From the NCBI GenBank assembly GCA_021234155.1, contig JAJEKV010000034.1, positions 3,901,491-3,965,490 on the forward strand: DNA of 64,000 nucleotides, given 5' to 3'. This document shows positions 47,401 to 64,000 of the stretch, piece by piece (positions within the stretch are counted from its first letter, which is position 1; every line of letters starts with the position of its first letter). This DNA is from Isoetes taiwanensis. Lineage: Eukaryota; Streptophyta; Lycopodiopsida; Isoetales; Isoetaceae. The notes beneath the pieces were generated by a model. It had not been told where the DNA came from. It saw only the letters and a list, made by a program, of their open reading frames with translations, and ran no database searches. Both the position numbers and the translations under genes were made by a program.

Positions 47401-47850
47401 GAGCAATCAATCCCTTCCGGCCGGGCTGGCCGCTACCGAGGGGGGCCTTAGCCTTAGCCCGGCCTCCTTCTTCATGGAGGATGACTCTTCCCTGTCCATG
47501 ATGGCTGATCGGGACCGTTTGCGTGGCGGCCCCTCGCCTTGGTTTTTCCAGGCTGGCCCATCTTCTGTGGCCATGACTTCCAAAGTTTGAGGGGTCTCTG
47601 GCTGTAAAAAAGTGTGCTTTCGAAATCCAATTTGGGGACTCAAAATCGCCATCGAGCACCTTTGGGGGTTTGGGGGTTCCAAAGTTTGAGGGGTCTCGGC
47701 TGCAAAAAGGGTGCTCGAGAATCCAATTCCGGGGACTCAAAATCGCGGTCGAGCACCTTTTGGGGTTTGGGGGTTTTGGGGGGAGAGAGATTGTAAACCC
47801 TAGAGAGAGAAAGCCAGAAAGGGGCAAATCAAGGGGGCTCTATGCAAGGG
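44409..47850 (-). pseudogene. CT-LINE copy E: GC-rich, minus strand, nested in copy D
   Basis: Read on the minus strand from about 47,450: endonuclease remnants (CAFEKATVIEKNRITG, LDYVFITHG-like), linker with SAEEDVVEGLRWVVNGKA, ARVVPIHKAGDP, RFAKLLFGILES, the YADD at about 45,785-45,796, YKYLGVEFPS and a damaged knuckle (LCQAGAIEDESHT). Many frameshifts. The 3' end is the hairpin AGACC-GATT-GGTTT (44,468-44,455) followed by a (CTTCC)n-like tail at 44,437-44,410. The 5' end is not sharply defined; sequence beyond about 47,450 includes a 99-bp tandem duplication. Same GC-rich subfamily as copy C. Confidence 0.8.
47578..47775. repeat. Tandem duplication, 99-bp unit
   Basis: TTCCAAAGTTTGAGGGGTCT occurs at 47,578 and 47,677, each followed by GACTCAAAATCGC and CGAGCACCTTT. 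Lies in the 5' region of copy E; the open frames across it are not recognisable proteins. Confidence 0.85.
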
Positions 47851-47904
47851 CAGTGAGGGCGCTAGAGAGAGAGAGTGAGGGCGCTAGAGAGAGAGAGAGT
47901 GAGG

Positions 47905-48020
47905 ATGACATTATGAGTGAGAGTGTGAGAGTGATGAGCTAGATGAGGATTCAGAAACTCATCTATTGTTTTATGATGATGTTTAAATATGTTGTCTAAT
48001 AGGTCTTTGAGCTCTCTCTC
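47905..48020 (+). pseudogene. CT-LINE copy D, right part (3' end)
   Basis: Encodes the acidic C terminus seen in copies B, J and K (DELDEDSETHLLFYDDV, stop at about 47,989), then a degraded hairpin (AGGTC-TTTGA-GCTCT at 48,001-48,015) and a short CT tail. It continues copy D from 44,408. Just to its left lie two ~24-bp repeats of GCGCTAGAGAGAGAGAG, a GA run that reads as CT on copy E's strand. Confidence 0.75.
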
Positions 48021-48023
48021 TCG

Positions 48024-50907
<2,884 letters not shown>

Positions 50908-52378
50908 TAAAAACATTTACATTATATAATGAATGTCTGGAAGAGGTCATTAGTAACATTGGAGTTAAGCAGGGGTGTCCGCTTTTCCCAATACTTTTTG
51001 GAATATATGTAGATCAATTGGAGGGATGGCTACAACAACAAGGTGGAAGAGGGACCACGATTGCTGGGTATATGATCTCATTGTTGCTTTATGCAGATGA
51101 TATTGTGATATTTGCTAGAACGGTGAAAGACATGCAGCAACATATCAATGCGCTTGCGCTTTTCTATGAAAATACAGGTATGCAAGTAAATTTGAATAAG
51201 ACTAAGATACTAGTATTTGGTGTGAGATCACCCAAATTTCAGTTTTACTATAATGAGCAACAAATTGAGATTTGTGATACCTATAGGTATCTTGGTTTGA
51301 TAGTCGATCATAATTATGGATGGAATAAATCTGTGGAGCATAGGACAAATGCTGGGCTTAAAGCCCTTTATGCAATGCAAAGGAAGTGTTGGAAGGCAAA
51401 TATCACAGATTGGAAACTAAAAAAGATGCTCTATAATATGCTTGTGCGCAGTGTAATTTTATATGGATGTGAAGCATGGGGGCCGGGACTGTCACTTGAT
51501 GTGTGGAAAAGGGTAGAGAAAATATAAAAAAAGTTTATTTTGGCAGAATTGGGTGTTAAGGTGCAAACTCCATATCCTATGATGTTGGCCGAAACTAGTA
51601 TGTGGCCATTAGAAGCAGAAGCACTTTATTGCACTCTAAAATATTTGCTTAAAGTACAGGAAATGGATGCACAAAGGCTGCCTAAGCTTGCATTGATACA
51701 GAGTACTATGAAGGGTTGGTATGCAGATATCGACAAATGGCTCAGGAAATGGGGGATGTCATTAAATGAAATTCCTAACGATAGTAAACAATTGAGAGAA
51801 TGGATGGAAGGAAAAGTCTATACCACTCTATGGCATGATGCAGATACAAAGGAAAAGTTTTACAAGACCACCATTAACCCTGAACTCCAAGCTGCACCAC
51901 ATTTGGGGAGTAAGATGACTTATTTTAAACGCCACTTACTATGCAGATTACGGTTGAGTTCACATCATCTGGGGGTGGAGGTAGGCAGATGGGGTAATTT
52001 CCCTAGAAGCAGACGCACTTGTAAGGTTTGTGGTGAGGATGAAATAGAGGATGAAGAACACTTTGTACTGAAGTGCCCTGCATATCAAAACTTGAGGCGT
52101 AAGAATAATATACCCCAGGGGATTTCATTACATGCCTTCTTTAGGCTACCATTGGAAAATATATGTAACCATTTGATAGATAGCTGGAAAGTGAGAGAGT
52201 TAGCTGTTAAAAATTATAAACAATTGTTAGAGTTATATGAAGATGAGGAGAGAGAGGACAATGACGCTCTAGTGGAGAGCTCATTTGATCAGATGGACAA
52301 TGTATAAGCAATTTTGATGTCTTATAGACCTGATGGTCTCGCGGACAATAAATACACCATTTTCTTTTCTTTCTTTTC
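50908..52378 (+). pseudogene. CT-LINE copy I: RT palm to C terminus
   Basis: After the CT/CA tract and a 24-bp leader also found at the start of copy G, it reads SNIGVKQGCP, YVDQLEGWLQQQGG, YADD at 51,089-51,100, MQVNLNKTKILVFG and YRYLGLIVDHNYGWN. One stop near 51,525 splits it from the continuation to 52,307, which holds RLRLSSHHLGVEVGRW and CKVCGEDEIEDEEHFVLKC. The 3' end has hairpin AGACC-TGAT-GGTCT at 52,326-52,339, AATAAATACACC, (TTTTC)n, (CT)n and (CCCT)n. Subfamily 1. Confidence 0.9.
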
Positions 52379-52437
52379 TCTCTCTCTCTCTCCCTCCCTC
52401 CCTCCCTCCCTCCCTCCCTCCCTCTCACTCACTCTCA
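52379..52437. repeat. (CT)n-(CCCT)n tract between LINE I and LINE J
   Basis: CT units, then seven to eight CCCT units, then TCTCACTCACTCTC. Confidence 0.95.
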
Positions 52438-53617
52438 AGTATGCAAGTAAATTTGGAGAAAACAAAAATTATGACAGTAGGGATTTTGAAGCAAAACTCT
52501 ATTTTTAAATACAAGGGACAAGGGGTTGAGATGTGTGATTCTTACAAGTATTTAGGTCTTGTTTTCAGCAGAAACCACAGATGGAATACCTGTATTGCTC
52601 AAAGAGTTGATGGTGGGCAAAAAGCTCTGTATGCATTACAGTGTAGGAGATCCCATCTTTGGTCATGGCCTCTTAAGGTGAAACTTTTTCAATCTCTGGT
52701 ACAGAACGTTGTGCTCTATGGGTGTGAAATTTGGGGGCCAAGTCTCCCACATTGTTTATGGGAAGACCTTGAGCAAATCTTAAAGAAGTTCCTAAGATTG
52801 GAATTGGGGGTCAAATCCCAAACGCCATATCCTATGATGTTGGCAGAAAGTGGGCTTATGCCGCTTGAGGGGGAAGCGCTTCTTAAGAGTATACTTTACT
52901 TTAAGAAAGTATGTGACATGGATAGGGAAAGAATTCCATATAAGGCTTTGATGGATAGTAAAGATAAAGGATTGTTTCAAGATATGATGAAGTGGCTTGG
53001 TAAATGGAACATTGCTTGGGAAGATGTGATACGTGTAGAATCGGATCTGAGGACTTGGATCACATCAAGAATTCAGAGCAGGCTTTGATCACAACCAAAG
53101 ACTAAGATGATCCTCTATAAACAGAATATTAATCCGAATCTAGAGTGGGCAAAGCATTTGGGAGAGAATCTCTCTATCCAGAAGAGGCATAATATTTGCA
53201 GAATTCGTTTGAGTTCACATCACTTAGGGGTTGAGGTAGGGAGATGGGGGCACATTATACCAAGAGAACAAAGATATTGTCAAATGTGTGGTACAGAGCA
53301 GGTAGAAGACGAGGATCATGCATTGCTTCGGTGTAAGGCATTTGAGACAATACGTGACGAGTATGGAGTTCACTTTGATGATCTCCAAACATTCTTTACA
53401 TTAGATGGAGATGTAATAGGGAGATATTTGATGGATCTCCTCAGCTACAGGAAAACATGTATAGACACACTACGGGTGACTGGAATGGATACTACAGATG
53501 ACATGAGTGAGAGTGATGAGCTAGATGAGGATTCGGAAACTCATCTACTATTTTATGATGTTGTTTAACAGGTCTAATAGGCCCATGAGGCCTCCCATAT
53601 ACATAATAAACTTTTTC
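52438..53617 (+). pseudogene. CT-LINE copy J: RT thumb to C terminus
   Basis: Starts at MQVNLEKTKIMTVG, just downstream of where YADD would be, and runs to a stop at 53,088, then in the same region to 53,568. It contains YKYLGLVFSRNHRWN, LELGVKSQTPYPMMLAESG, RIRLSSHHLGVEVGRWGH, CQMCGTEQVEDEDHALLRC and the acidic tail DELDEDSETHLLFYDVV. The 3' end has hairpin AGGCC-CATGA-GGCCT at 53,579-53,593 and a TTC/CT tail. Subfamily 2. Confidence 0.9.
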
Positions 53618-53790
<173 letters not shown>

Positions 53791-54067
53791 GATATATATA
53801 ACCTGGCGCCATGTGCACCTCGTCCGGAAAGCAAAAGGGAATGACAGCAGCCCATCTAAATCCGGTGAAAAGGGCAAGGCAGTAAATGTTCAAGGTGAAG
53901 ACATTAAAAAAGGTGTAAACGGAAGCCCTAAATCCGGAAGCAAGGTGGACGTATCAGGTGAAAACAACAAGAACAAAAATAAAAACACTGACTTGAGGCG
54001 CGCATTTTGCGTAAATAGTGGTCATTAAGCGTAACCCAATGCATCAATCGTGGGTCAGAGCGCGTAA

Positions 54068-54781
54068 CCGGCCGACCCATCTAAAGCAGATCAGAAAAAC
54101 AGGAAGGAGGGAAAATCGGAGGATGAATCTGAGGTGAAACTGTCCCTTTCTGCTATTATGAATGAATTGATTTCTTTCAGGCAGGAATCAGCCCTTAGGG
54201 AAACGAAACTTCTGGAAGAGATCAAGTACTTGCGAAGTGAAAATGAAGCCCTTCGCTCAAATTTTGTGCAACTGCAGTGTGAATTGAATGAGGTAAAAGG
54301 AGAAATTCTGGTTTTGAAGGAAAACAGTTCTGAAAATGCATTGGACTCAGCATTGGAGGAGGTTGGGAATTTGAGAGTCTTGTTTGATGAGTATGTGGAA
54401 TCCCAGGAACGGAAGCAAAGAGCACTAAATCTGAGAATAGTAGGATTGCCTGAGCATGCCAATGAGAATACAAAAGAAACAGTTGAGAAATTTCTGCAGG
54501 AAGACATGCTTGTACCTAAGATTGAGATTTTAGATGCTTTTAGGTTGGGGAAAAGAGATGCAGGCACTCGTAATATCTTACTCCGGCTGCCTAATAGAGA
54601 GGCAAAATTCCAAATTCTGAAACAAAGGCATACTCTTAAAGGGAAATTCATTTGGGTAAACGAGGACTTGACAAAAGAACAGATGCAGGAAAAGAAACAA
54701 GAGCTCATAAAATTCAAGGAGGCAAAGCAGAAAAATCAGACCGTTAAATGGTTGAAAGGGAAGGCGATTGTTACAGAATAG
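54068..54781 (+). CDS. LINE K ORF1: coiled-coil plus RRM-like protein
   Basis: The frame is open from 54,068; the first in-frame ATG is at 54,158. A lysine/glutamate-rich start leads into a long leucine-heptad coiled coil (LLEEIKYLRSENEALRS through VEFVLKEN-like helices to about 54,415), then an RRM-like domain (LNLRIVGLPE, FRLGKRDAGTRNILLRLP) and a C-terminal domain (KFIWVNEDLTKEQMQEKKQE). This is the arrangement of L1-type ORF1 proteins, RNA-binding trimers that coat the element RNA. It ends in TAG at 54,779-54,781, and ORF2 follows in the same frame without spacing. Confidence 0.8.
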   Translation, partial: PADPSKADQKNRKEGKSEDESEVKLSLSAIMNELISFRQESALRETKLLEEIKYLRSENEALRSNFVQLQCELNEVKGEILVLKENSSENALDSALEEVGNLRVLFDEYVESQERKQRALNLRIVGLPEHANENTKETVEKFLQEDMLVPKIEILDAFRLGKRDAGTRNILLRLPNREAKFQILKQRHTLKGKFIWVNEDLTKEQMQEKKQELIKFKEAKQKNQTVKWLKGKAIVTE

Positions 54782-57700
54782 GGATGTACGGGAGGTATTA
54801 AAATTGTTATTTGGAATATTAATAGGTTAACGATTTATAAAGTTGCAGCAATTCAAGAAATTCTTCATGGGATTGATGTAATCTGTTTTGTTGAGACCAA
54901 AGAACATGATTTATATGCTTTACCAGATTTACCAGGTTTTGAGTTGATCCATTCTGTAAAAAATAAGAGATTTAGAGACAGTGATATTGGTAATGGCGGT
55001 TTGGCCTGTTATGCACGTACGCAATATAGGGATCGTGTCAAAGGAGTTAAATCTGATAAAAGCGGGCAATTTATGTGGATTGAGGTATGTGGATCATCTT
55101 ATTTCTATTATCTTGCTATTTGCTACTATGCTCCAAGGCATAAGAAAGCCTACAAGGAAACTGATGCATCACAGGAGGATCTTTTCTTTGCACTAGAACA
55201 GGATATAATGGAGTTTCAAAGCAAAGGTGAGGTAATTTTAGCTGGTGATTTCAACTGTAGAACAGGTGACAAACAAGCTGCAGTCTATAAAGATATGGAA
55301 GATCCTCTTTGGTTAGAACAAATGGATAGAGAGGAGTTGGCGAAAGAAGGTTGGGATAGATATTCTTCTGATAAAATAATCACAAAATCCGGAAGGCAAT
55401 TGCTTACTTTATGCTGCAGTACCAATATGCTTATATGTAATGGTCTGACCAGATTCCCAGAGACTAGAAGCAATACTTGCCGGTCAAGGAGTACAGTGGA
55501 TTACATCATTATGACAGACCAAACTTTGCATAAGATAGCTAATTTTCAAATCCTTGGCGAACAGCTGGAATCGGATCATTGCCCTTTGGTGCTCACACTG
55601 CATGACATAAAAGAAGACCTGCAGCTGGACAAGGGAACTTGTCTGGAATACCGCATGCGAGAAAGCCTGCGCATGGGATATCAATCAGAGATTGAGTCTT
55701 CTATCCAGTCAATGAGGTGGGATGCAGATACCGCCATAGCTTGCCAACAGTTTAGTGATTTGCTTTCCAATGCAGCTAGGAAGGTTTTTATTTCAAACAG
55801 AGCTCGCAAAGGACTTCCCTGCAAGTCTTGGTATGATCAGGATTGTCGAAATGCTAAGGCTTTATGGAAAAAAAGTTGTGGACCGGATAAGGAGCAATAC
55901 AGAAGGGATTATAGAAAAATAACAAGGCAAAAGAAAAGACATTTTATACAGACTAGACAAGAGGATTTGTGCCAGAAATATATTTCGGATCCGAAAAGTT
56001 TTTGGATCACGCTAAAAAAAGCTCGTCGAAATGATCTACCACTTTCCGCTGACTCTTTATGGAAGTATGTTAATGATTTATATCACCATCCCACTATACG
56101 AGACACGGGACTTGGCATAAGATCGGGCCTTGTGGTTACAGCAGAAGAGGTTTCAGATGGAATTAATCGATTGGCAAATGGAAAAGCAAAAGATACTCAA
56201 GGGCTTTGTGCCGAGCATCTAAAGTGGGCTGGTCCGATGATTTGGCCTATTTTGGCTGATCTTTTTACAAAGGTGATGGAACATGGATTTCCTTTAGAAT
56301 GGCAAGTTAACAGAGTCGTACCAGTTCACAAAGGAGGATCTCTCAATGATGTAAGCAATTATAGAACCATTTTGGTTAGTAGTCTCATGCCAAAACTCCT
56401 TGCATCTATTTTGGAAACTAAAATCAGCACATGGGCCGAGTTTAATGGTAAGAGGGCGGAATCACAGGCTGGTTTTCGGGCAGCAAGGTCTACCTTAGAC
56501 CACCTGTTAGTGCTGAAAACAATATTTGATATAGTGAAAGGCACGAAGAAACCGGCATATGTGGCTTTTGTGGATTTTAAAAAGGCCTTTGACAAAGTGC
56601 CAAGATCACAATTATGGGAGAGAATGGATAAGATCAAGGTGCCGACTCAACTCAAAGAAGCGGTTCAGGTTCTGTATGAAAAGGTGCTGATACAATTGTC
56701 TTTTCCGCTATCTCTACAAACACCAGATTATATATCTAGTAACATTGGTGTGAAACAAGGGTGTCCCATGTCTCCCACCTTGTTCGGATTATTTATTGAT
56801 GGGTTGGAGAGCTGGTTACGTGCAAATTGCCCTGGTGGTATTTTGCTACATGACTTTGTAGTGCAGTTGCTTATATATGCAGATGATGTGGTCATCTTTG
56901 CGCGCTCCTCGGAGTGTATGCAAAGCCATTTAGATGGGCTGGCTCATTTTTGTGACTCTACCGAAATGCAAGTGAACTTGGAGAAAACTAGCATCATGAC
57001 AGTGGGGGCACTCAAGCAGGAAAGCACATTTAGATATAAAAATCATTTGGTAAGCACTTGTGATTCTTATAAGTATTTGGGGCTGATTTTTCATAGAAAT
57101 CACAGGTGGAATACTTGCATTGCTCATAGAGTGGATGGGAGCCATAAGGCTCTTTATGCCATGCAAAGTCTATGTAGGAGGGCACATTTATGGTCATGGA
57201 CACTTAAGAAAAGATTGTTTGAATCTTTGGTGCTAAGTGTTGCATTGTATGGTAGTGAGATCTGGGGGCCCAGTATCACACAAGGTTTATGGGATGATCT
57301 TGAGCAGATTTTGAAAAAGTTTATCAGGCTCGAGTTGGGGGTTAAGGCTCAAACGTCATATCCAGTGATGCTAGCGGAGTGCGGTCTCTTACCATTGGAG
57401 GGAGAAGCCATGGTAAGGTGCATCCGCTTTCTGAATAAGGTGATACATATGGATGATACTAGGCTTCCACATAAGGCTTTTTTGGCCAGCAAAAACAAAG
57501 GATGGTTTCGGGATGTTACTAGTTGGCTAGGAAGATGGGATATTCATTGGGAAGAGGCAATCTCAAAGGGTAAGAATCTGAGGCAGTGGGTTTTTGATAA
57601 GTTTCAAAGAAAGATGTGGGCACAACCAAAGACGAAGATGATTCTTTATAGACAAAATATGAATCCTAGGCTGGAAATGGCTCAATATTTGGCGGATAAC

Positions 57701-58100
57701 ATCTCTATAAAGAAGAGGCATGCAATTGGTAGGATTCGCCTTAGTTCTCATCATTTGGGTGTGGAAACGGGTAGATGGGGGCATATAATTCCTCGGTCGG
57801 AAAGATATTGTAAGGTGTGTGGTGAAGATCAAGTAGAAGACGAAGAACACACGCTACTTAGGTGTGAAGCTTACTACTCACTTCGGGTTCAACACGATAT
57901 TCTTCTTTTGAGGATCTTCAAACTTTCTTCTCCATGAAAGGGGAGAAAATTGGTGCCTATTTGCTTTGGATCTTTTACAACTTAGAGAGATTTGTTTAAA
58001 AAGGTTGAATAGTCTTCTTGAAGAAGAAGATATTTTGAGTGAGAGTGACGAGCAAGATGAGGACTCTGAGACTCATTTGCTCTTTTATGATTGTATCTAA
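54782..58100 (+). pseudogene. LINE K ORF2: APE endonuclease, reverse transcriptase, CCHC knuckle
   Basis: In frame with ORF1 after its TAG. It begins IWNINRLTIYKVAAIQEIL; the first ATG (54,944) lies inside the endonuclease domain. Endonuclease motifs: ICFVETKEHD, GDFNCRTGD (about 55,244), VDYIIM and SDHCPL (55,571). RT: LANGKAKDTQGLCAEHLKWA, NYRTILVSSLMPKLL, GFRAARSTLDHLL, FVDFKKAFDKVPR, GVKQGCPMSPTLFG and YADD at 56,876-56,887. The C-terminal region has RIRLSSHHLGVETGRWGH and CKVCGEDQVEDEEHTLLRC. The frame is open to 57,937; two small frameshifts (about 57,893 and 57,975) separate the acidic tail DEQDEDSETHLLFYDCI ending at about 58,100. The endonuclease and knuckle style look nearer L2/CR1-type LINEs than plant L1; this is a judgement by eye. 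Confidence 0.92.
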
Positions 58101-58150
58101 ATATGGGATGTCTTTTAGGCCTTTTAGGCCTCCCAAAGATTTAATCTTTT

Positions 58151-61585
<3,435 letters not shown>

Positions 61586-62170
61586 ATTTGGCTGAAGATG
61601 TTATACATCTTCCAGCTCCACTATCTATGATGAGAATATCATCACCAAATCTGTCAGCAATATAGTTTTTCTCAATTGAGCAAACAACAACATTACATAC
61701 CTTAGTATCGTCATCTTGCTCTTCCTCTACAACTTCATGTGCAATACTCACAACCAGATTCTTCCTACCTCCTCTTCCACGAAATGGAGACCTTCCAGCG
61801 CGCTAAATCTTCCTCTTCCCCTAGATCCTTGTCTATTAGGGCTAGAACACATTGCAGACACATGCTCCTTTCCTCCCAATTATAGCATTCAATTTCCTTA
61901 AGTTTGGGGCAATCCACCTTCAGGTGAGCATATAAATCACAATTGAAGCAAGGACCAATTCACCCTTCGCTGGAACATTTAATTGTGAAGAAGTCTTTGC
62001 TTGAAACTGCTTTAACGATCATATTTCTTTTGGACTCTTACCTCTGATCTTCAATTGAATTGAAGGATCAACCCTGCTTGTAATGATAGCTTGGACTTGC
62101 AAAACCTTAGTTCCATCACATATGGCATTAGTTCCTCCATTTCCTGCTGCTCTTGAGCTTCCTCCATCAC
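61586..62170 (-). pseudogene. Copia-type retrotransposon fragment: gag C terminus, zinc knuckle, protease
   Basis: On the minus strand: a gag-like stretch (QAIITSRVDPSIQLKIRGKS at about 62,090), a CCHC knuckle CFNCDLYAHLKVDC (about 61,945), then the aspartic protease motif IIDSGAGRCITSSAKL (about 61,640-61,590). This is the order of plant Ty1/Copia polyproteins. It stops at the junction with LINE L; integrase and RT are absent. Stops interrupt the frame between the knuckle and the protease. Confidence 0.8.
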
Positions 62171-62204
62171 CAGTTATTACATGCCAGAACTAGAAGAAGA
62201 AGAA

Positions 62205-63650
62205 CTAGAAGATGCATCTGCATTTTTCCAGCCTATTCCTCAACTTTTGCCATGATGCCCTGTCAAAAGCTTTAGTAGAATCTACAAAGTAGCAGAAAAA
62301 TGTATCTTTAACGCTTTTTGCCCCTTCAGTGGTAATCCGCAATGTAAGCAAATGGTCAATAGTAGAGTGATTTTTTCGAAAACTTGCCTGCATTAAGGCC
62401 CTCATCCCATGATCATCCACCCAACTGCTAATTTTATTCTCCAATGCTGCCCCAAACAATTTTGCCATAGTGTTACTGACCATAATGGTTCTATAGTTCT
62501 CAACTCGATCCTTATCTCCAGCTTTAAATATAGGTATTATCAGGTTCAGAGACCACTTCTCTGGAAAACCCTCATTTAAAGCAGAATTAAACATTCTAGC
62601 TATCCTTATCCATACTTGCATACCTCCCCATTTCAAAATTTCTATTGCCATACCTTTTGAATCCCGTGCTTTGCCATTAGACATCTTTCAAAATGCAATA
62701 TCTTCAGCAGTAAATATATCAGGCACTTGTTCACTCACCTCTCCAAATGGCTTACTTCCTGGAACGTTGTGTAGATCCTTAACATTTTCAAACAGGTCAT
62801 GGCGCGAAAAATTTTCCAAGGCACCCCCTTTGTCTTAAATCGATTCCAAAAGTTTTTTGGTCTTTCTTTCAGATCACCCAACAAATGTTGCTGCCATTTC
62901 TCTTGCCACAATGCATGCTTATGACGTGTAAATTTTTTAAACATTTTTCGTGCTTCTCGCTTATCTAGAGTATTAAAATAGTGCTCTCTAACTTTGTGAC
63001 AGTCTAAATCCCACTATGCTTGGTTTTTTCTCTTATGCATATACCGTTTGGTACGTCCAAAAACCTTTTCTGCAGTATTTGGCAATGTCTGCATAAATAA
63101 TTGACTCTGTTCTACTAGCCTTTCCGGCCAATTTAAATTCCCAAAAACTGCTTCAATTTCCTTATGAAAGGTTTCTGCTTTATTCCAACAAAGGCGCAAC
63201 TTACCACCTTATGTTTTCCATGACTGATGCCTTGGAGCTCTTATCTCCAAAGTAAAGCACAATAAAGCGTGATCAGAATCTGGCTGATCTAATATTTTGA
63301 AAGCTTTCAAGCAAAGCGGCTACATCTGGCATTCCAATAGCATAATCCACAACACTAGAACCTTGAGGCGTATTGCAGGTGAAACCATCAGTCTTGGGAA
63401 ATTGGTTTGTTCCATTATATATCACCGCATCAAATGTCTCACAGAGTTGCAGTAAATGCTCTTCCATAGGATTATTATCATAATCCGCAGAGATCCTCTC
63501 CCAACCAGCAGGAATTTCATCTAGCCAAATATTATCCAAGTCTCCTAGAAAAACATTTGCTTGAAAATTCTTCACACTTGTATTAAAATCCCCCATCAAA
63601 ACCACTATGCCTTTTTGCTTAAATTCTGCTATATATATATATAGAGCCAA
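62205..63650 (-). pseudogene. LINE M: endonuclease to N-terminal RT, truncated, minus strand
   Basis: Reading leftward from 63,650: endonuclease C-terminal half (LMGDFNTSVKNFQANVFLGD, LLQLCETFDAVIYNG, SSVVDYAIGMPD), a linker with stops and frameshifts (63,200-62,700; RPKNFWNRFKTKG), and the RT start (MSNGKARDSKGMAIEILKWG, NYRTIMVSNTMAKLFGAALE, SFRKNHSTIDHLLTL, YFVDSTKAFDRA). It ends before the palm at 62,205. It lacks the hairpin and CT tail, and its RT differs more from copies A-L than they do from each other, so it is a related but separate family. Confidence 0.85.
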
Positions 63651-64000
63651 AAGGCCTAAGAACTTATCAGTCCCCAGCCTTTCGGATGGGGGGACTTTGG
63701 GGATCCATTATAACCTGTTTTACTTTACATCGACACTTAACTTTAATTCTTATCAAAAAACATCAATATTTAATCATATTGTCAAGAATGTGACTGCTAA
63801 AATTTACTAATTTCAACTATGAACACTCCACTTACTGCATTTAATTATATTCACCATGGCCACAAGTTATGTGTGCCTGTCTCCTATGATAATACCAGCA
63901 ACCACTGTTTCTGCTTTACCTATTTTAAGAATACCCCACATTAACCTTGACAAATGCTATGGCTAGTGTTTACAGAAGTCCTGTGCCCGAATTATTTTTC
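63651..64000. other. Non-coding sequence at the window end
   Basis: A short (AT)n run at 63,631-63,642 precedes AT-rich sequence; no feature recognised. Upstream parts of LINE M could lie here but no endonuclease N terminus is visible. Confidence 0.3.

Larger units (their letters stand above)
53791..58150 (+). mobile_element. CT-LINE copy K: near-full-length reference copy
   Basis: The only copy retaining ORF1, endonuclease, RT and 3' end. It lies between the CT/AT tract ending at 53,790 and the CT tract starting at 58,151. A basic lysine/serine-rich leader (53,820-54,010; KNKNKNTDLRR) stops at about 54,028 and is out of frame with the rest of ORF1, perhaps by a frameshift. The 3' end has hairpin AGGCC-TTTTA-GGCCT at 58,117-58,131. 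Subfamily 2. It is closest to being autonomous but has two frameshifts near the ORF2 C terminus. Confidence 0.9.

Overview
This is nuclear DNA of a land plant. The evidence is short GT-AG introns, a plant-type delta3,delta2-enoyl-CoA isomerase gene with a peroxisomal targeting signal, low gene density, and dense Helitron, PIF/Harbinger, Copia and non-LTR elements. The LINEs are not the L1 type typical of flowering plants, and I lean towards a fern or other non-flowering plant; that is a guess.

Layout. 1-1.8 kb (minus): decayed Helitron N-terminal region preceded by four tandem basic repeats. 2.2-20 kb: mostly AT-rich sequence with several miniature inverted-repeat elements, short tandem duplications, a mitochondrial-carrier gene fragment near 8.8 kb, a possible decayed multi-exon gene at 16.8-18.6 kb and two abutting related TIR elements at 18.8-19.8 kb. 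20.5-21.4 kb (minus): the one apparently intact host gene, the isomerase. A 142-bp terminal intron, if spliced, gives the protein a C-terminal AKL. 21.6-25.6 kb: intergenic.

25.6-61.6 kb is dominated by one family of non-LTR retrotransposons (copies A-E and G-L here). It encodes a coiled-coil ORF1, an APE-type endonuclease, a reverse transcriptase with YADD and a C-terminal CCHC knuckle. Most copies begin directly after, and end in, a (CT)n microsatellite. Between 49.8 and 61.6 kb five copies lie head to tail on the plus strand, each starting in the CT tail of the one before. All intact 3' ends carry a small hairpin in two compensatory versions (AGACC/GGTCT and AGGCC/GGCCT). Copy E (minus) has split copy D at a GA run, which is CT on E's own strand. 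I read this as a CT-microsatellite-targeting LINE family. Copy K (53.8-58.15 kb) is nearly complete; its ORF1 and ORF2 share a frame and are separated by a single UAG.

Two PIF/Harbinger elements sit inside the same CT tracts. Harbinger-1 (27,675-34,853) has recognisable TIRs, a DDE transposase interrupted by two later insertions (one a poly(A) retroposon with an 11-bp target duplication), a convergent Myb/SANT-like gene with one stop codon and an unrecognised third ORF. Harbinger-2 is cut off inside its transposase by a CT tract. The end of the window (61.6-63.65 kb, minus) holds a Copia gag-protease fragment and a different, truncated LINE.

Almost everything mobile here is broken by stops or frameshifts. 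Assignments rest on motif recognition by eye; no database search was run.
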